Shown in pieces: positions 15,871 to 25,378 of a stretch of 51,120 nt of DNA. Origin of the DNA: an uncultured Alphaproteobacteria bacterium (GTDB lineage: Bacteria > Pseudomonadota > Alphaproteobacteria > RF32 > CAG-239); assembly GCA_947588655.1 (NCBI GenBank), contig CANPYS010000010.1, positions 1 through 51,120 on the forward strand, in the 5' to 3' direction. A model generated the notes under the pieces. The model was not told where the DNA came from. It made no database searches and saw only the letters and a list, made by a program, of their open reading frames with translations. The translations under genes were made by a program, and so were the position numbers. How positions within the stretch are numbered: position 1 is the first letter of the stretch; each line of letters begins with the position of its first letter.

Positions 15871-17109
15871 ATGACAGACTTTGAAGAAGTTTTGGCACAT
15901 TATGATATTCACGGGCAAGTGATTGGTACGCAAAAAGGACCGCTGATTACGCAAATCCAATTTCAGCCGGAAGCCGGCACAAAGCTTAAAACCCTTGAAA
16001 GCGTTCTTCCTGACATTGCGCGTGAAAGTGGTTACCCTGCTCTGCGTTTAAGTAATTTCTGCGCGCATAATTGTATTGGGTTTGAAATCCCCAATGATAC
16101 GCTTGAAACCGTTCCTTTAATGCCGTTGCTTCAAAGTCAAGATTTTCTCTCTTTTAAGGCGGAACTTCCGCTTTTGTTGGGTGTTGACATTGCAGGCCTT
16201 CCGGTTTTTGCCGATCTTGCCAAAATGCCGCATTTGCTTTTGGCGGGTGCGACAGGCTCTGGAAAATCCGTAGAGCTTAATGCCTTTATTCTTTCTTTAA
16301 TGAGCCGGCTTTTGCCTGATCAATTAAAATTTGTTTTAATTGATCCCAAGCGGATTGAATTTGCGCTTTATAATCATCAGAAATATTTGCTGATGCCGGT
16401 TGTGACCGATAATGCCGAGGCCTCAAGCGCGCTTCAAATGCTTATCGGGGAAATGAACAAGCGCTACCAACTCTTTGAAAATGCGAAAGTTCGCAACATT
16501 TCAGAATATCATGAAAAAGGCAAAAAATTGCCTTATTTGGTGGCGATTGTGGACGAGTTTTCAGATTTAGTTTTAACGCAAGCTGATGTTTCTGTTCAAA
16601 TTCAGCTTTTGGCGCAAAAAGCGCGCGCCGCCGGTATTCATTTGATTTTGGCAACACAACGCCCCTCGGTTGATGTGGTGACCGGCAGCATTAAGGCGAA
16701 CTTCCCTGCCCGCTTGGCTTTCAAAACGGCAAGCACGGTTGATTCCAAAACCATTTTGGATACCACTGGCGCGGAAGATTTAATCGGCCGTGGCGATGCG
16801 CTTTATTTGGCACCTACAGGCACTTTAACGCGTTTGCACGGCGCTTATATTGAAAATGAAGAGATTGACACCTTTTTAAAGCCTTATCGCGGTACAGTAG
16901 AGTCTCTTGAAATGAAAGCGCCTCAAGTAAAGAAACCGACCAAGTCAGAGCCTGCGAAAAAGTTTATTCTTTTGGCATGGCTTATTGCTTTTTGGAATTG
17001 GTTAGGTAAGCGCAATCAAAAGAAAATCGTAAACTATATTCTTAATTTGTTTAAGAAAATTATGAAAAAAGCGTTAAGCAAAACCCGTGGTCGGAATATA
17101 GCGCGTTAA
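15871..17109 (+). CDS. FtsK/SpoIIIE-type DNA translocase, short atypical form
   Basis: A 412-residue ATPase matching the alpha/beta motor of FtsK. An alpha-domain-like region covers residues 1-110, with Walker A GATGSGKS at about 126-133, IDPKRIEF, Walker B VAIVDEFSDL near 222, and the RecA-like ATQRPSVDVVTGSIKANFPARLAF segment. It lacks the N-terminal four-helix membrane domain and linker, and the C-terminal gamma winged helix that reads KOPS. Instead it ends in a Lys-rich linker and a hydrophobic/amphipathic tail (FILLAWLIAFWNWLGK) with a basic end. The 3' end overlaps algH by 36 bp convergently, so the tail may be a recent replacement. It could be the cell's only FtsK or an accessory pump. 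Confidence 0.85.
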   Translation: MTDFEEVLAHYDIHGQVIGTQKGPLITQIQFQPEAGTKLKTLESVLPDIARESGYPALRLSNFCAHNCIGFEIPNDTLETVPLMPLLQSQDFLSFKAELPLLLGVDIAGLPVFADLAKMPHLLLAGATGSGKSVELNAFILSLMSRLLPDQLKFVLIDPKRIEFALYNHQKYLLMPVVTDNAEASSALQMLIGEMNKRYQLFENAKVRNISEYHEKGKKLPYLVAIVDEFSDLVLTQADVSVQIQLLAQKARAAGIHLILATQRPSVDVVTGSIKANFPARLAFKTASTVDSKTILDTTGAEDLIGRGDALYLAPTGTLTRLHGAYIENEEIDTFLKPYRGTVESLEMKAPQVKKPTKSEPAKKFILLAWLIAFWNWLGKRNQKKIVNYILNLFKKIMKKALSKTRGRNIAR

Positions 17110-17643
17110 ATCTATGCCGCTTTCGTCCATGGCGCGTTCCCATTTTAAATCGTCCGGCGTGTTAAATATAATATTTTCATCAGCAGGCGTAATTAACCAG
17201 CGATTTTGCATTAATTCTTGCTCTAGTTGATGCGCTTGCCAACCGGAATATCCCAAAGCAATCAGATTGTTTTTTGGTCCAACACCATAAGCAATATCAG
17301 TTAAAACTTCTAAAGATGATGAAATGGCAATATGATCGTCAACTTTAAATGTGCCAGGCTTAAAATAGTCGGCACTATGCAAGACAAAACCTCTGATTTT
17401 TTCAACCGGTCCGCCTTGGTATAAAAACATATTTTCTAACGAAACAGGCGTGTCCATTGGCATTTTAACGGCTAAATCAGAAAAAGAAAAATCTTTGAGT
17501 TTTTTGTTAATCACGAAACCCATCGCGCCGTCTTTATCGTGCGAGCAAATATAAACAACGGCTCGGGCAAAACAATCGTCTGTCCATTGTGGCATGGAAA
17601 CCAAAAATTTGCCGGTTAAATATTTGCCTTGATCGTTCGTCAT
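17074..17643 (-). CDS. algH: YqgE/AlgH family protein (UPF0301)
   Basis: A 189-residue member of the YqgE/AlgH family, a conserved proteobacterial protein of unclear biochemistry. Signature stretches are LTGKFLVSMPQWTDDCFARA at the N-terminus, GAMGFVINK, YQGGPVEKIRGFVLHS, and GYSGWQAHQLEQEL, followed by NRWLITPADENIIF. Every conserved block is present. It is convergent with, and overlaps, the FtsK-like gene and is divergent from the DsbD-like gene. Confidence 0.92.
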   Translation of the reverse strand: MTNDQGKYLTGKFLVSMPQWTDDCFARAVVYICSHDKDGAMGFVINKKLKDFSFSDLAVKMPMDTPVSLENMFLYQGGPVEKIRGFVLHSADYFKPGTFKVDDHIAISSSLEVLTDIAYGVGPKNNLIALGYSGWQAHQLEQELMQNRWLITPADENIIFNTPDDLKWERAMDESGIDLTRYIPTTGFA

Positions 17644-17710
17644 TAGTTGTACATATCCTAAAATTATATTTGTTTCTTTATAAACCTTATTATATCATAA
17701 ATCTCATAAA

Positions 17711-20332
17711 ATGCCAACCTTTTTTATACAATCGGTTATGCTTGCAATATTTAAATATTTAGTGTTTTCATTTTTGTTTTTCAATATTTCGGCTGTTTAT
17801 GCTGAAAATATTATTCTTGATTTGGAAGAATTGCCTGTTGAAAAAACGGATTCTTATGCTTTTGATTCGTTGCAAAATATACCTCAGCCGGCTTATTTGC
17901 GCGACTTTTTGAAAAATAAAGATCTTCCTGTTACCGATAAATTGCTCACGATTGCGCAATATTTTCACATTCGTTATCCTGATCAATTAATTGATACCGA
18001 TTTTTCAGATGCTGTTTCGGAACTCTTTCCGGAACTCTCTTTACAGGAAGTCTATGATCGGGAAGTCCTGATTCGTCGTATTGTTAAGCTGTATCGCTTT
18101 GGACGCGAAAAAATTGAACAGATTAAGGAAACAATCTTAGCGCCAGAAGAACCGCCTCTTATGATTGAGGAAAAAGACCTTGAAAATGCGGATTTGCCTT
18201 ATTTTGACGCTGGCGATGGGCGCTTTGCCGTTCGTTATGATTTTAAAAAAGTTGTGCCCTATTCGCACCAAGAGCGCGATATTAAAGCCATTTCGGCCTT
18301 AAGGCAACGGCAAGCTAATCAGAAAAAACAAAAAACGAATTTTGAAAAATTCAAATCAATGGTGGAAAAAATTGAGTTTTCTAAAATTCCGTTTTATGGT
18401 GTTAGTGAACCTAACCCGTTTGTCGGCAATGCGGGTGTTGGTTCTTGGGTGGAAGATGACGGCTTTCGGCTGAGGCTGATTTCACAGTTTGCCGAATACG
18501 CCTCTGAAGATAATTTGCTTGTTGCTGTTCATTTTCAAGTGCCACCAACACAGTTTGTTGAAGCCTTGCAACATAAGCCGCAGATACAAATCAAAACGCA
18601 TGAAACCCCTATAGAGGCGCAAGTCTTTTATCCGATGCCTTCAGCTTTGGTGGATGAAGAAATGGTTGGAGGATATGGCGGAGATTTTGCTATACCTGTG
18701 ATGCTTAAAGGGATTCAAAATTATTCTGATTTGAACCTTCAAGCGAATGTGACTTTTGACGCTTGCTCTTTTGAAAAAGTCTGCCAAACACATTCCGTGC
18801 CGCTAGAGTTGCAACTTCATCACGGGTTAGATACCGTTTCTTCCGGTATGGAAAACTTTATAAAACAATCTTATTATAATGTTCCTCAAGAAAAAAATAA
18901 TCATCTCTACCTTGAACAGGCATACCCTCTGTTTGATGAAAGCGGTCAAAATATTGAGGCTTTGCGCTTTGTCTTTGGTTATAAGGGAACGTATCATCCT
19001 TTAACGTTTTTTATAACAGATCGTTTGGGAACACGCTTTAGCTCACCGCAAGTGACAATGTTTGAAAATAAAATTTATTTGACGGTTCAGCCCTTAAATC
19101 ATCAGGATAAAATTCTTGAGGGAACATTTGAAATTTCAGCTCAATTAAATCCGTTTACAAAAATCAGATTTCAAACAAAACTTCAAGCGGCACCCGAATC
19201 TCAAGCGGAATTTGGAATGTATCGCTTGGCGCTTGTATCTTTCTTGGCAGGGTTTTTGTTCCATTTATCACTTGCTGGTCTTTGCTTATGGGCTGTATCA
19301 AATTATATTCAAAATAGGCGCTTGTTTTTAAAAGGCTTTTTATTATCTGTTTTTGTTTGTATTTTTGGAGCAACCTTTGTTTTATGGAAGTTTGGTTTTT
19401 ATTATGGCATCCAATATCAATCAGCTGGTTACCTGATGTTTATGCTCTTGATAAGTTCGGCGCTTTTTATGCTTTTGAAGTCTGGAACTTTATTCCCTCA
19501 GCACGAATTTTTAAAGGGTATTTTACAAGGCATTGTCACAACCTTATATTTTCCGATTTCTTACACGCCTTTTTTACCTCAAGCTTTGAGCGTTTTTTAT
19601 TTTGAAAATTTAACAAATGTCTTTATTAGCGCATTTTCGGTTTGTTCCGGTCTTGGCGCTTTTTGCTTTTTGATGCTTCCTCAAATCTCAAATTTAAAGC
19701 TTCGGCAAATTGTTTTTATACTGGCACGGGTTTTGGCAATTTTCTTAATGGGGTATTTTGTACTTTTAATTGTGTTGCAATTTGATTTTGTTGTTATTGT
19801 TAAATGCTTGGCTTTGTTCCTGATTGCTCTTTGTATCGGGTTTTATATTTTCCGCTTTCTTTTGGCCTTAAATCAAACAGAGCTTCAAAACACCCAAAAA
19901 ACAAAAAGCTTTTATATCGTATCTGCTTTTTATTTGTTGATTATTTTTGCTTTGGCTTTTTATGCGCATCGGTTTTTGCCTCAGACAACGCAAGCACCTG
20001 TTATTAATCAGGCGCTTATTATAGAACAAATCCAAAACGGACAAAATGTTTTGCTTGCTCTTGATGCGCCTTGGTGTTTTGAATGTCAATATAATCGGCT
20101 GAGTGTCTTTTCTTCAAAAGAATTAGACCGTCTGAAAACACAATTTCCGCTTGTTTATATGCCTGTTTCGGTATCGGTTATTAATCAACAGATGATGGAA
20201 TATCTGAACACTTACAAACATTCTAGCTTGCCTTTATATGTGTTTTATAATTATCGGTTTCAGGACGGACTTGTCTTGCCTGATATTCTCAATAGTGGTG
20301 ATTTAGAGCGAATATTTAATGATCTTTATTAG
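17711..20332 (+). CDS. DsbD/ScsB-like protein lacking the transmembrane cysteine pair
   Basis: The 873-residue protein has a signal peptide (cleavage near AVYA, residue 31), a long periplasmic region, about eight membrane helices (roughly 500-740) and a C-terminal thioredoxin fold. The alpha-like domain keeps a Cys pair spaced C-x5-C (CSFEKVC). The C-terminal domain keeps WCFEC (Cys 789 and 792) and a cis-Pro (SSLP). In the membrane part, the position of the conserved PC-x-x-P of DsbD helix 1 reads AGLCLW, and the helix-4 motif reads FPISYTPFL with no Cys. The normal electron relay across the membrane therefore seems broken. The first ~130 residues are unfamiliar. A start at 17738 would also give a good signal peptide. 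Confidence 0.8.
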   Translation: MPTFFIQSVMLAIFKYLVFSFLFFNISAVYAENIILDLEELPVEKTDSYAFDSLQNIPQPAYLRDFLKNKDLPVTDKLLTIAQYFHIRYPDQLIDTDFSDAVSELFPELSLQEVYDREVLIRRIVKLYRFGREKIEQIKETILAPEEPPLMIEEKDLENADLPYFDAGDGRFAVRYDFKKVVPYSHQERDIKAISALRQRQANQKKQKTNFEKFKSMVEKIEFSKIPFYGVSEPNPFVGNAGVGSWVEDDGFRLRLISQFAEYASEDNLLVAVHFQVPPTQFVEALQHKPQIQIKTHETPIEAQVFYPMPSALVDEEMVGGYGGDFAIPVMLKGIQNYSDLNLQANVTFDACSFEKVCQTHSVPLELQLHHGLDTVSSGMENFIKQSYYNVPQEKNNHLYLEQAYPLFDESGQNIEALRFVFGYKGTYHPLTFFITDRLGTRFSSPQVTMFENKIYLTVQPLNHQDKILEGTFEISAQLNPFTKIRFQTKLQAAPESQAEFGMYRLALVSFLAGFLFHLSLAGLCLWAVSNYIQNRRLFLKGFLLSVFVCIFGATFVLWKFGFYYGIQYQSAGYLMFMLLISSALFMLLKSGTLFPQHEFLKGILQGIVTTLYFPISYTPFLPQALSVFYFENLTNVFISAFSVCSGLGAFCFLMLPQISNLKLRQIVFILARVLAIFLMGYFVLLIVLQFDFVVIVKCLALFLIALCIGFYIFRFLLALNQTELQNTQKTKSFYIVSAFYLLIIFALAFYAHRFLPQTTQAPVINQALIIEQIQNGQNVLLALDAPWCFECQYNRLSVFSSKELDRLKTQFPLVYMPVSVSVINQQMMEYLNTYKHSSLPLYVFYNYRFQDGLVLPDILNSGDLERIFNDLY

Positions 20333-20627
20333 ATTCTGTGTTTTCTTTGAACATTTCAAATAAAGATTTTCGGTATATCCATAAATTAATTAAGCCAAGC
20401 ATAACGGACATCGCACCGAACAAATAAAGAAAAAAGTACCAGTTAATATCGCTTTCTTGCATCAAAACAGTTTGTTTGTCGTTGCTGATAAAAAAGATGG
20501 ACAAAGCCGTGATTAAAAACGAAATAGCATAAGCCGAAATCCACACTCGCCGATTAATCAGCGCTGGTACGGTAAAAGCCATTAACATATAAATAAAAAT
20601 TAAGGCAATAAATAAAAATATTTCCAT
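20316..20627 (-). CDS. Small membrane protein, 103 residues
   Basis: Three hydrophobic segments are seen: residues about 3-22, 30-48 and 62-84. The second and third are joined by a polar loop (SNDKQTVLMQESDIN). The C-terminal tail is charged and probably cytoplasmic. I do not recognise a family. The 3' end overlaps the convergent DsbD-like gene by 17 bp, and era follows 57 bp downstream of its start on the same strand's left-to-right map. No functional inference is possible beyond an inner-membrane location. Confidence 0.65.
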   Translation of the reverse strand: MEIFLFIALIFIYMLMAFTVPALINRRVWISAYAISFLITALSIFFISNDKQTVLMQESDINWYFFLYLFGAMSVMLGLINLWIYRKSLFEMFKENTESNKDH

Positions 20628-20683
20628 TTACTTTCTCCCTTCTTTTTGGAAGAAAGATATAACGCCCTTTTTTAAAATTTCAA

Positions 20684-21586
20684 TCAACTATTAAAATTCA
20701 AACCCCAATCAGCATAATGCGTGGCATCTTCACCCCAGTTTTCACGGACTTTAACAAACAAGAAAAGATGAATGTGTTCTTCTAACATTTCTTCAAGCTC
20801 TTTTCTTGCTGATTGGCCAACTTTTTTAATCATGCTTCCTTTTCTGCCAAGAACAATCATCTTTTGTCCCTCGCGCTCCACATAAATTGTCATTTCTGCG
20901 CGGATGGAACCATCTGTTCGGCGCTCCCAAAGCTCTGGCTCAACAGTCAAAGCATAAGGAAGTTCTTGCCTTAAATATAAAAATAGTTTTTCGCGTACAA
21001 CTTCCGCTGCTAAAAATTTAAGTGGCATATCTGACATTTGATCTTCAGGATAATACCATGGACTTGAAGGTAAATTTTGCGCCAGATAATGATAAAAATC
21101 ATCAATATGAAGACCGCTTAAAGCCGAAACCATAAATGTTTCTGTGAAAGGAAAATCTTCATTGAGCTTGCGACTTAATTCCAAAAGTTTTGGCTTTTCA
21201 ATCAGGTCAATTTTATTTAAAAGCAATAGGGCTTGCAGGTTGTTTTCTTTAAGCTTTTGGATAATGTTTTGCGTTTCCTGATCCAAGCCACGCTTGGCAT
21301 CTACAACCAAAACAATGATGTCTGCGTCTTTTGTTCCGCCCCAAGCTGATGAAACCATAGCTCTATCAAAACGCCGTTTGGGGTTAAAAATGCCGGGGGT
21401 GTCTAAAAAAATGATTTGTGTGTTTTCAAAAATGCCAATGCCTTTGACAATGGTTCGGGTTGTTTGTGCCTTGGGCGAAACAATGCTGACTTTAGAACCA
21501 ACAAAATGATTTGTAATGGTAGATTTACCTGCGTTCGGTGCGCCTAAAAGCACCACAAAACCGGCTCTTGTTTCATTATTTACCAA
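20684..21586 (-). CDS. era: GTPase Era
   Basis: Era binds the 3' end of 16S rRNA and helps 30S subunit assembly. G motifs are clear: GAPNAGKS (G1), DTPG (G3), NKID (G4), SALSG (G5). A C-terminal KH domain carries the GRKGSMIKKVGQ RNA-binding loop. Start: TTG at 21586, six to seven bases after a strong GGAGG inside the end of rnc, gives 300 residues, the family length. The longer frame to 21691 lies within rnc and is rejected. It overlaps rnc by 11 bp. Confidence 0.95.
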   Translation of the reverse strand: MVNNETRAGFVVLLGAPNAGKSTITNHFVGSKVSIVSPKAQTTRTIVKGIGIFENTQIIFLDTPGIFNPKRRFDRAMVSSAWGGTKDADIIVLVVDAKRGLDQETQNIIQKLKENNLQALLLLNKIDLIEKPKLLELSRKLNEDFPFTETFMVSALSGLHIDDFYHYLAQNLPSSPWYYPEDQMSDMPLKFLAAEVVREKLFLYLRQELPYALTVEPELWERRTDGSIRAEMTIYVEREGQKMIVLGRKGSMIKKVGQSARKELEEMLEEHIHLFLFVKVRENWGEDATHYADWGLNFNS

Positions 21587-22235
21587 ACTTTTCCTCCAAA
21601 ATATGGAGCATTTTAGCGGCGGCATTTTGCTCAGCTTGTTTAATTGTTGAGCCGCTCCCCGTTGTTTCAATATCCCCGATACGAACGCCATAATAAAATG
21701 TAGGTTTATGTTGAGAGCCTTCTCTTTTAATTAATTCATATATCGGCGGTAAAAATTTTAATTTCGCGGCTATTTCTTGCAAAGCCGTTTTGTAATCTTT
21801 GGGAGGCTTAGCGTCTTTAGTGATCAAGTTTTTCCAATGTTTTTCAACAAAGGCCATGGCTTGATCAATGTTACTATCCAAGCAAATTGCGCCAATCACA
21901 GCCTCGCCGACATCACATAAAACATTGGTGCTTTTCCGTAGATTTTTGTTCTCAACTTTCAGCTCTTTATCCAGCCCTAACAAAAGGGCAATTTGAGAAA
22001 CTGTTTCTTTGCGTACCAAACGAACAAAACGTTGCGCGAGACTTCCCTCCTCTTCATTAGGGAAAGTTTCAAAAAGTAGTTTGGCAATGGTAACGCCTAA
22101 AATGCGGTCGCCCAAAAATTCAAGTCGTTCGTAGTTTTTGTGAATGTCCACTGTGCAACTACAGTGTGTTAATGCTTGTTCCAAAAGCATTTTGTTTTGA
22201 AATTCATAGCCAATATTTTTTTCAATGTTTTCCAT
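21576..22235 (-). CDS. rnc: Ribonuclease III
   Basis: RNase III cleaves double-stranded RNA in rRNA and mRNA processing. The catalytic signature YERLEFLGDRILGV contains the conserved Glu and Asp. The second metal-binding site is in DVGEAVIGAICLD. The C-terminal dsRNA-binding domain includes TALQEIAAKLK and the closing KQAEQNAAAKMLHIL helix. At 219 residues it is near family length. It lies between lepB (7 bp upstream) and era (overlapping), the usual proteobacterial order. Confidence 0.96.
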   Translation of the reverse strand: MENIEKNIGYEFQNKMLLEQALTHCSCTVDIHKNYERLEFLGDRILGVTIAKLLFETFPNEEEGSLAQRFVRLVRKETVSQIALLLGLDKELKVENKNLRKSTNVLCDVGEAVIGAICLDSNIDQAMAFVEKHWKNLITKDAKPPKDYKTALQEIAAKLKFLPPIYELIKREGSQHKPTFYYGVRIGDIETTGSGSTIKQAEQNAAAKMLHILEEKFGK

Positions 22236-22242
22236 AAAGCAC

Positions 22243-22989
22243 CTAAGTTAAGCTCTTGAAAAATTTACGCCAACGTATGCTTTGTGGCCATGTCCATGGT
22301 TTATACCACGCGCCTTGATCATTATGTGAAAAGAACAAAAAGCGCGCTTTTCCAATTAAATTTTCATAAGGCACAAAGCCCACGCTGATACGACTATCAT
22401 CGGAACGGTCGCGGTTATCGCCCATCACAAAAACGTGCCTTTCAGGGACAACAACTTTTGTGGTATTATCTACAACAGGCTCAAAATCAGATACTTCTAT
22501 AATGTGATGTTTCAAACCATTCGGAAGTGTTTCTTCATATTCGGTGTATGTTTCAGGTTTGTTGACGTATTCCGTAACCTTATAAGGACCAATTTCTATC
22601 CTGTCTAACATTTTATCATTAATATAAAGACGGCCTTGCTTTACTTCAACCGTATCGCCTGGAAGTGCCACAACACGTTTAATATAGTCTTTGTTATTAT
22701 CACTTGGAAATTTAAATACAACAATATCGCCGTATTGGGGAGCGCTTTCCCACAAACGACCGTCAAAAGGTATCAGGCTTGCCGGAAAAGAATGTCTTGA
22801 ATAGCCGTATGTATATTTGCTAACAAATAAATAATCGCCTACTTCTAAAGTTGGGTACATTGAACCTGAAGGAATACGAAAAGGCTCAATCAAAAAGCTA
22901 CGAATAATAACAGCAATAACAACGGCATAAACTACCGTCTTAACGGTTTCCTTAAAACTTTCGTCTTTTTTCTTTTCTTTCATACTCAT
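22243..22989 (-). CDS. lepB: Signal peptidase I
   Basis: LepB removes signal peptides from exported proteins at the outer face of the inner membrane. One N-terminal membrane anchor (VVYAVVIAVIIRSFLIEPF) is followed by the catalytic Ser box IPSGSMYPTLEVGD, the Lys box DYIKRVVALPGD and the GDNRDRSDDSR box. Only one membrane span is visible, as in alphaproteobacterial and mitochondrial-like enzymes. The start may be at 22989 or two codons later at 22983; both have an AAGG-type site. Confidence 0.95.
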   Translation of the reverse strand: MSMKEKKKDESFKETVKTVVYAVVIAVIIRSFLIEPFRIPSGSMYPTLEVGDYLFVSKYTYGYSRHSFPASLIPFDGRLWESAPQYGDIVVFKFPSDNNKDYIKRVVALPGDTVEVKQGRLYINDKMLDRIEIGPYKVTEYVNKPETYTEYEETLPNGLKHHIIEVSDFEPVVDNTTKVVVPERHVFVMGDNRDRSDDSRISVGFVPYENLIGKARFLFFSHNDQGAWYKPWTWPQSIRWRKFFKSLT

Positions 22990-23065
22990 TTACCTTCAAT
23001 AATTTTGCTCTTTAATGTAACGTATGCGGTTTATAAAATCAAGCACTTTTATTTTATTTAGCACT

Positions 23066-25336
23066 TTAGATTTCGCCCCGATTTAAATTTCCTTTTAAAG
23101 CATTATCCACATCTTGAAAGTTCATTAATTTTTGCATAATTTGATGCACATTTTCTGATGTGTAAGATTTGTAAACAAAGTCTGCCCGATAGAAGTCTGC
23201 CAAAATTTGATGTGCTTCAGTGGCAAAGCAAAGCGGATTTTTGTCAAAAACCATAGTGGTGCAATCTTGTGATAAAGCCTCGTACGCATGATTGTTTTGT
23301 TCAAGATGTATCCATTGCTTTTTCTTATCGCAATCAGAGCAAGGCGTATGACGAATACAAACCGCGCTTGTAAACAAAGGAGCGTCTTGATAAACAACAA
23401 ATTCTGTCGGCAAAGGCGAGAGATTTGCTAAATTTATCAGGTTTTCAAGAGTATCTTCGGTTGGTAAAGCAACTCTTGAGGCATGCATTTCTTGAGCCTG
23501 TGCTATAGCTTCTGTGTTGAACATATAAAGCGGCGTATCAAAGCTTATATCTAATTTTTCGGCAGGCAAAACTTCTAAGCCCCAAACGTTTCCGACTTGC
23601 CATTTTTGATAACCTGCATTTAAAAAAAATTGAATTGTTTTTTCAAAAACTGCAGGCTTACGGCAAACGGTCGGCAAAGCCAAGCGCACCTTGTTTTTAG
23701 GCAATAGCAAAATATCAGCAAGCTCTGACTTTGGGTTTAGTAAATAAATGATTTCTTTGAATAACGATAAATCTAAGTCTTGTAAGCATGTTATTTGATC
23801 TGTTTTAATAACCCATTGAGCCTTTGGCGTATGCTTTAAAGCTCTTACGGGCGGTAAAATGCCGGTTTTATAGGTTGGTTGAACACTGCTGTAAACCTTG
23901 CGTCTCAATTCATTAATTAAAGATGCCGGCACAAAAAGACCTTCCGGATTTTCAAGCTTTAAGGTATTTAGTTCAAAAGGTGTTCCACCGGTTTTAGAAA
24001 ACGATAAGCAAAAAGCCTCTTCTGTTTGCATTGGGTTTTTAGCCACTTCAAAAGAACCAATTTGCTCAAAAAGGATATCATTACATTCCAAGAAAATTTT
24101 ATCTTTTGTAAGTTGAATTTTTATACCAAGCGGCGTTGCGTTTTTATAGGCATTTGGCTTCGGCTTTTGATAAGAATACGCACCTTTTACGGCTCCTGAT
24201 GAAGCCAAGTAAACCGCCTGCCCTTTTTGCAATTGAGGGCATGAAGGCGGCAGAGCGACTTCCAAAACCTCGCTATTTGCAGATTCAAAAACATTTTTTC
24301 CGCGGATTTTTAGAAATTTTGCTGAAAAACCAAAGGGCTTTTCAAACCCTGAAACTTCTATTTGCAAACCGTCATGTCGGCAAATTTTATGTGTTGGCTT
24401 AAAGCGTATCCAGCCTTTGCCGACTTCCTCAATTTGACCAACTTTTAAGCCACGGTGTCCGACAAAATCAGGATCAGTTACCTCTTTATTTTTACCAGCA
24501 AAATGAAATTTGCACCATGGACGTGAAAAAATTTGCTTAATATTTTCCGCACGATTTATATCGGCCGGCTTGCCATCTAATATTTGGCGATAATAATCCG
24601 TAACTGCCGCGACATATAATGCTGATTTTTTACGTCCTTCAATTTTAAGTGATGTCACAGGCATTTTTAAGATGTCTGATTCTAAAGCCATATCTTTCAT
24701 GGAAAAAATATGACGATCCCTGTTCTTCTCTTTAAAACAAGAACGACAAGGATACGCACATTTGCCGCGATTAGCGCTCCGGCCAAATTCTAAAGACGAA
24801 AATTGGCATAAACCGCTATAAGAATAACATAGTGCCCCATGAATAAAAGCTTCTGTTTCTAAATCAGGAATAGAGGCGATTTCCTTAATTTCAGGCAAAG
24901 AAAGCTCGCGGGCTAAAACAACGCGTTTAAAGCCAAGCTTTTTAAGGTATAAAGCCCCTTCTTTGTTGTGAACCGCCATTTGCGTGCTAGCATGGAGTTC
25001 CATTTCAGGGTAGCTTTCACGCACAATGCGCGCCACGCCTAAATCTTGAAGAATAATACCGTCTACATGATAACGCGAACAAATATCCAAGCTTTGCATT
25101 AGCTCGGGCAACTCTTTTTCTTGAACAAGCGTGTTGATTGCAACGTAAACTTTTCGTTTTAAGCTATGGGCATAAGCCGTAAACTGATTAAGGTTTTCCT
25201 CATCAAAGTTAATTGCGCCTGCGCGCGCTGAAAATTTTTGCAAACCCAAATAAACCGCGTCTGCGCCATAATATAAGGCGGCATAACCGGCTTCAATATC
25301 CCCTGCAGGGGCTAAAAGTTCTGTTTTGTTTTTCAT
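23066..25336 (-). CDS. U32-family peptidase-like protein (RlhA-like)
   Basis: The N-terminal U32 domain (TELLAPAGDIEAGYAALYYGADAVY, HGALCYSYSGLCQFSS, KCAYPCR and KIEGRKKSALYV) carries the four-cysteine cluster typical of the RlhA/TrhP/UbiU group. A long C-terminal extension of about 400 residues matches the DUF3656 type. E. coli RlhA hydroxylates C2501 of 23S rRNA, so a tRNA/rRNA hydroxylation role is plausible. The ATG at 25336 follows AGGGTG; an extension to 25372 adds an Arg-rich peptide without a better site. It lies 42 bp after metK and 76 bp before lepB, probably in one transcript. Confidence 0.85.
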   Translation of the reverse strand: MKNKTELLAPAGDIEAGYAALYYGADAVYLGLQKFSARAGAINFDEENLNQFTAYAHSLKRKVYVAINTLVQEKELPELMQSLDICSRYHVDGIILQDLGVARIVRESYPEMELHASTQMAVHNKEGALYLKKLGFKRVVLARELSLPEIKEIASIPDLETEAFIHGALCYSYSGLCQFSSLEFGRSANRGKCAYPCRSCFKEKNRDRHIFSMKDMALESDILKMPVTSLKIEGRKKSALYVAAVTDYYRQILDGKPADINRAENIKQIFSRPWCKFHFAGKNKEVTDPDFVGHRGLKVGQIEEVGKGWIRFKPTHKICRHDGLQIEVSGFEKPFGFSAKFLKIRGKNVFESANSEVLEVALPPSCPQLQKGQAVYLASSGAVKGAYSYQKPKPNAYKNATPLGIKIQLTKDKIFLECNDILFEQIGSFEVAKNPMQTEEAFCLSFSKTGGTPFELNTLKLENPEGLFVPASLINELRRKVYSSVQPTYKTGILPPVRALKHTPKAQWVIKTDQITCLQDLDLSLFKEIIYLLNPKSELADILLLPKNKVRLALPTVCRKPAVFEKTIQFFLNAGYQKWQVGNVWGLEVLPAEKLDISFDTPLYMFNTEAIAQAQEMHASRVALPTEDTLENLINLANLSPLPTEFVVYQDAPLFTSAVCIRHTPCSDCDKKKQWIHLEQNNHAYEALSQDCTTMVFDKNPLCFATEAHQILADFYRADFVYKSYTSENVHQIMQKLMNFQDVDNALKGNLNRGEI

Positions 25337-25378
25337 AAAGCGCACCCTAAAACGGATGCGCTTTATTGTCAAGCGTTT

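Noticed and set aside
16960-17109. Frameshift at the end of the FtsK-like gene hiding a gamma domain
   Set aside because: The other frames from about 16960 onward show no winged-helix-like peptide before algH, so loss or replacement is more likely than a simple frameshift.
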